Assembly: GCA_021268355.1 (NCBI GenBank) | Contig: JAJETY010000015.1 | Coordinates: 1-32,214, forward strand | DNA from: Candidatus Nitrosopumilus sp. | GTDB taxonomy: Archaea; Thermoproteota; Nitrososphaeria; Nitrososphaerales; Nitrosopumilaceae | Direction of reading: 5' to 3' | Length of the DNA stretch: 32,214 nt | Part shown: positions 29,221 through 32,214 of the stretch, piece after piece | Position numbering within the stretch: position 1 is the first letter of the stretch | Layout of the letters: each line of letters starts with the position of its first letter | Position numbers and translations under genes: made by a program | Notes under the pieces: model-generated | The model's database searches: none | What the model saw: the letters and a program-made list of their open reading frames with translations, nothing else | Told to the model about the DNA's origin: nothing

Positions 29221-30768
29221 TCACAAATTGATATTTCCATGTTTTCTAGGAAGTTGTTTCTCTCTTTTGTTAGCAAGCATTTTGAGTGCTTTAATTAACA
29301 TAGGTCTTGTTTCAGCAGGATCAATTACGTTATCCACAGTTCCATGGGAAGCTGCAACATATGGGTTTTCAAATTTTTCTGTAAACTCATCAATGAGTTG
29401 TTTCTTCATAGCTTCAGGATCATCTGCTGCAGCTAAATCTTTTCTGTTCATAATTTTGACAGCAGCTTCTCCACCCAACACAGCACAACGAGCAGTAGGC
29501 CATGCATAATTAACATCAGTTCTAAGATTTTTACTTCCCATTGCAATGTAAGCGCCTCCATATGCTTTTCCTATTACAAGTGTTATTCTTGGAACAGTGG
29601 CTTCACAGTAAGCATAGAGTAATTTGCTTCCATGTCTAATGATACCGTTATGTTCTTGATTAGAACCTGGCATGTAACCTGGAGTATCTACTAGAGTGAT
29701 AATTGGTATGTTAAAGGCATCACAAAATCTAATGAATCGTGCGGATTTGTTGGATGAATCAATGTCTAGTGCCCCTGCCAAGTGCATTGGATTGTTAGCA
29801 ATAATTCCAACTACTTGACCATCCATTCTCGCATAACCTACAACAATATTTGGTGCAAATAATTCATGGACTTCAAAGAACTCATGATTATCAACAATGG
29901 AGGTGATAATGTCTTTCATATCATAAGGTTGTAATGGATTTTCAGGAATAACATTAATCAAATTATGATCCATTCTGTTAGGATCATCACCAGTCTTGAT
30001 TTTTGGTGGTTCCTCAGAATTATTTTGTGGGATGTAAGAGATTAACTTCTTAATGTAATCCATACATTCGTATTCATTCTGTGCTACAAAATGTGCAACT
30101 CCACTTTTTGTACCATGTGTCATTGCTCCACCAAGATCTTCAAAAGATATTTCTTCACCCAAAACTGTCTTTACAACATCAGGACCAGTAACGAACATAG
30201 AGCCTGCTTTTTCAACCATAATAACAAAGTCAGTCATGGCTGGAGAATATACTGAACCTCCTGCAGAAGGACCAATACTAGCCGTGATTTGTGGAACAAC
30301 TCCAGATGCTAATTGATTGTGATAAAAGATATCGGCAAATCCATCAAGACTCATAATTCCTTCTTGAATCCTTGCACCGCCAGAGTCCATAATTCCAATT
30401 ACTGGACATCCAGTTCTAACTGCATGATCCATAAGTTTAGTAATTTTTTTGGCACCCATCTGACTCAGAGTACCGCCAAGAACTGTAAAATCATAAGCAA
30501 ACACGAAAATTTGTCTTCCATTAACTGTTCCATAACCCCCAACTACACCATCAGTAAAGAATTTCTTTTTTTGCATATCATATTCATGATAATGATGAGT
30601 TACCATTGGATCAATTTCTGTAAAACTACCTTCATCTAACAGAAGGTCAATTCTTTCCCTAGCAGTTAATTTGCCTTTATCATGTTGATCCTTTATTCTG
30701 TCTTGACCGCCACCTTGCTGAGAAACTTTGTTTTTTTTACTATAATCTTCTAATTTTTCTGAATGCAT
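29221..30768 (-). CDS. pccB: Carboxyltransferase subunit of acetyl/propionyl-CoA carboxylase
   Basis: The 515-residue product is a PccB-type carboxyltransferase with two crotonase-like domains. The N-half has ARERIDLLLDEGSF, SGGARIQEG and IGPSAGGSVYSPAMTDF; the C-half has LVDTPGYMPGSNQEHNGIIRHGSKLLYA and GKAYGGAYIAMGSK. The two pairs of Gly-rich segments form the oxyanion holes. It moves the carboxyl group from carboxybiotin to acetyl- or propionyl-CoA. In thaumarchaea one enzyme is thought to serve both steps of the 3-hydroxypropionate/4-hydroxybutyrate cycle. It is the first gene of the operon, with a TATA-like run near 30795-30803. Confidence 0.95.
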   Translation of the reverse strand: MHSEKLEDYSKKNKVSQQGGGQDRIKDQHDKGKLTARERIDLLLDEGSFTEIDPMVTHHYHEYDMQKKKFFTDGVVGGYGTVNGRQIFVFAYDFTVLGGTLSQMGAKKITKLMDHAVRTGCPVIGIMDSGGARIQEGIMSLDGFADIFYHNQLASGVVPQITASIGPSAGGSVYSPAMTDFVIMVEKAGSMFVTGPDVVKTVLGEEISFEDLGGAMTHGTKSGVAHFVAQNEYECMDYIKKLISYIPQNNSEEPPKIKTGDDPNRMDHNLINVIPENPLQPYDMKDIITSIVDNHEFFEVHELFAPNIVVGYARMDGQVVGIIANNPMHLAGALDIDSSNKSARFIRFCDAFNIPIITLVDTPGYMPGSNQEHNGIIRHGSKLLYAYCEATVPRITLVIGKAYGGAYIAMGSKNLRTDVNYAWPTARCAVLGGEAAVKIMNRKDLAAADDPEAMKKQLIDEFTEKFENPYVAASHGTVDNVIDPAETRPMLIKALKMLANKREKQLPRKHGNINL

Positions 30769-30871
30769 GACGTAATTTACCCAAAAACTATTTCCTATAT
30801 TAATTTAGTTTGACATTATGTGGAATTAATTTTTTATGAATTTTTTACAGATCTGGTAAAAATTTAAGAAT

Positions 30872-31183
30872 TTATGAGTTAATTATTGGGAATTTTTTGT
30901 TAGTTGCCTTTTGATAGGAACTAAAGACATCATTTTGCTCAAGGCATTTTTTACAAATGCATAATTGAGAGACATTTGGAATATCACAGTTATCCTGAAA
31001 TTCACATTGTAAACATCCAGCTGGTCCACCACACACTATACATTGTAGTTCGTTTACTTCAGCACATTTTTCATGTTTTACGCCCACACCTTTTGCCCAA
31101 AGACCAATTTCATTGATCTCAATTTTTTCATTACATACAATACAAGTTCCAGGAAATTTCATTGGAATTTTTCTCCAACTCAT
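30872..31183 (-). CDS. Cysteine-rich zinc protein coupled to rfcL, function unknown
   Basis: The 103-residue product is dense in metal-binding residues. An N-terminal module has C14-x2-C17 and H37-x2-C40, like a treble-clef finger, around NEIGLWAKGVGVKHEKC. A second part has C48-x2-C51, C57-x2-C60, C66, then C75, C77 and C80, enough for two more zinc sites. No known family is recognised by eye. The ATG overlaps the rfcL stop by 4 nt (ATGA), so it is translated together with the clamp-loader large subunit. A link to replication or repair is inferred from that only. Confidence 0.8.
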   Translation of the reverse strand: MSWRKIPMKFPGTCIVCNEKIEINEIGLWAKGVGVKHEKCAEVNELQCIVCGGPAGCLQCEFQDNCDIPNVSQLCICKKCLEQNDVFSSYQKATNKKFPIINS

Positions 31184-32214
31184 TGTATCAGTTCAATCTC
31201 CTTGTCAATAATATCACCAAATGTTTCCTCCAGTTCTAATTCCAATGTTTTATTCTTTATACAAAATAAAACAAAAGGTAATCCAAATGTGACAAATGCA
31301 CTTGATGACAAATGTAATTTTTTTGCCATTACGGATGAAAGTGATTTTATTTTTGCACCGTCCCAACGAATTCTGTTAAGTAATGGCCAAGAAAGATTGT
31401 ATTGTGAATATCTAATCCTGTCATCGTTTTGATAAAGTTTGATCAAAATATCATTAAGATATCTTAACAGTCTCCAATTTTGTGTTTTTACGATTTTTCC
31501 ATATAGCATATCAGCTTCAGAAATTATTTCTAAATATTTTGCAAGTGTTTCGCTATCTAAATTACTTGTAACAATACTAGAATAAAACGCATTTATTTTT
31601 TCTCTGGGATCAATCTGTATTGAATACAAAACACTTCTTGCTTCTTCGACAGATTTTGATTTGAAAAATGAATTTATTCCATTTTCAACATCAATATTTT
31701 CAAAAGTTGTTTCAGTTTGAGGATTAAATCCTGTCACCATAGATTGTGTTAAATTCATCATTGAACGAATGTCACCTCTAGATTTGTCAATTACTTTGAT
31801 TAACGAACCCGGACTAAGTTTTGCACCTTCTTTTTTCAAAATATTTTCAAGATAAACCCTGAGAAGGCGTGGAGGAATTTTTTTGAAAGAAATTGTTTTC
31901 ACAACTTTTCGAATATTTTTCATTTTTTCAGATCTATCATCATTTGCAGCGAGGATAATTGGTACCGTTGGTTCCTTCAGAATGTCAACAAGTGCTGCAA
32001 CACCACCATAATCTCCGCGCCCATGAATTCCATCCACCTCATCTACAAAAATCATCGGAGTTCCAAGAACACTAACATTTCCCAATACAGGGGTGAGAAT
32101 TTCATTAATTCTGGACTTGCTTCTAACGTCACTGGCATTAAGTCCAATCATATCATAACCAAATTGTTTGGAAACAAGAAATGCCATAGTAGTTTTTCCG
32201 ATACCTGGAGGACC
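31180..32214 (-). CDS. rfcL: Replication factor C large subunit (partial, runs off the window)
   Basis: The visible 344 residues are the archaeal RfcL downstream of its N-terminus. The window edge cuts the gene at the Walker A motif GPPGIGKTT. Then come GLNASDVRSKSRINE, the Walker B motif FVDEVDGIHG, sensor 1 in PIILAANDD, the region KKIPPRLLRVYLENILKKEG, and GDIRSMMNLTQS (sensor 2, which contacts ATP through the Arg). The rest is the helical C-terminal collar. RfcL with RfcS loads the PCNA clamp onto primed DNA. The DEVD form (rather than DECD or DEAD) is usual for RfcL. The true start lies beyond base 32214. The small zinc gene overlaps its stop. Confidence 0.95.
   Translation of the reverse strand, partial: GPPGIGKTTMAFLVSKQFGYDMIGLNASDVRSKSRINEILTPVLGNVSVLGTPMIFVDEVDGIHGRGDYGGVAALVDILKEPTVPIILAANDDRSEKMKNIRKVVKTISFKKIPPRLLRVYLENILKKEGAKLSPGSLIKVIDKSRGDIRSMMNLTQSMVTGFNPQTETTFENIDVENGINSFFKSKSVEEARSVLYSIQIDPREKINAFYSSIVTSNLDSETLAKYLEIISEADMLYGKIVKTQNWRLLRYLNDILIKLYQNDDRIRYSQYNLSWPLLNRIRWDGAKIKSLSSVMAKKLHLSSSAFVTFGLPFVLFCIKNKTLELELEETFGDIIDKEIELIQ

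Noticed and set aside
1-32214. CRISPR arrays, insertion sequences, integrases, attachment sites or phage genes.
   Set aside because: No spaced repeat series, terminal inverted repeats, transposase or integrase motifs were seen. The only long repeat is the in-gene 112-bp duplication.

Overview
The window looks like part of the chromosome of a low-GC ammonia-oxidising archaeon of the Nitrososphaerota (Thaumarchaeota), close to Nitrosopumilus or Nitrosarchaeum. This is inferred from gene content. The informative genes are an 11-subunit complex I without NuoE, NuoF and NuoG, a three-gene biotin-dependent acyl-CoA carboxylase of the kind used in the thaumarchaeal 3-hydroxypropionate/4-hydroxybutyrate cycle, split transketolase genes, ABCE1, RfcL, an archaeal-type polyprenyl diphosphate synthase and an unlinked 5S rRNA gene. 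Most transcription units have an AT-rich TATA-like box centred about 27 bp before the start codon, so most lead genes are probably leaderless. Genes inside operons use short stop/start overlaps and Shine-Dalgarno-like sequences.

Layout. 1-1714: tRNA-His (minus), a 26-residue membrane peptide, a CorA transporter and a small TGRGTG-repeat protein. 1755-5058 (minus): a pentose-phosphate operon whose first gene fuses the transketolase N-terminal subunit to ribulose-phosphate 3-epimerase, followed by the transketolase C-terminal subunit and transaldolase. 5215-7630: a double zinc-ribbon protein made by a perfect 112-bp duplication, a DCC-like thiol protein and leucyl aminopeptidase. 7632-7921 (minus): 5S rRNA followed by a 42-residue zinc-finger gene. 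8016-10636: ABCE1 and a Trm5-family methyltransferase. 10638-14301: a small membrane protein, a GNAT acetyltransferase, an M50 protease, a degenerate LarA-like protein and pyrE. 14412-16227: a CAT-anticodon tRNA, a heme-oxygenase-fold enzyme, a tRNA-Glu interrupted in its T-loop and a polyprenyl diphosphate synthase.

16217-26612 (minus): one long operon for the proton-pumping complex, in the order nuoA-B-C-D-H-I-J-K-M-L-N. 26728-27192: a peroxiredoxin read divergently from it. 27209-30768 (minus): carboxyltransferase, biotin carboxylase and biotin carrier protein. 30872-32214 (minus): a cysteine-rich zinc protein coupled to rfcL, which runs off the window end.

The window is mostly core metabolism, with no mobile element and no CRISPR array. 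No complete new system is evident. The points most worth a second look are the tRNA-Glu T-loop intron, two very small genes (26 and 42 aa), two small nucleic-acid-binding candidates with perfect palindromes over their promoters, the transketolase-epimerase fusion, a LarA-like protein without the catalytic motif, and a NuoM that lacks a conserved channel lysine. No stretch longer than 300 bases is without a gene. The longest gene-free gap, 5961-6163, is AT-rich and shows only the TATA-like element of the aminopeptidase gene.
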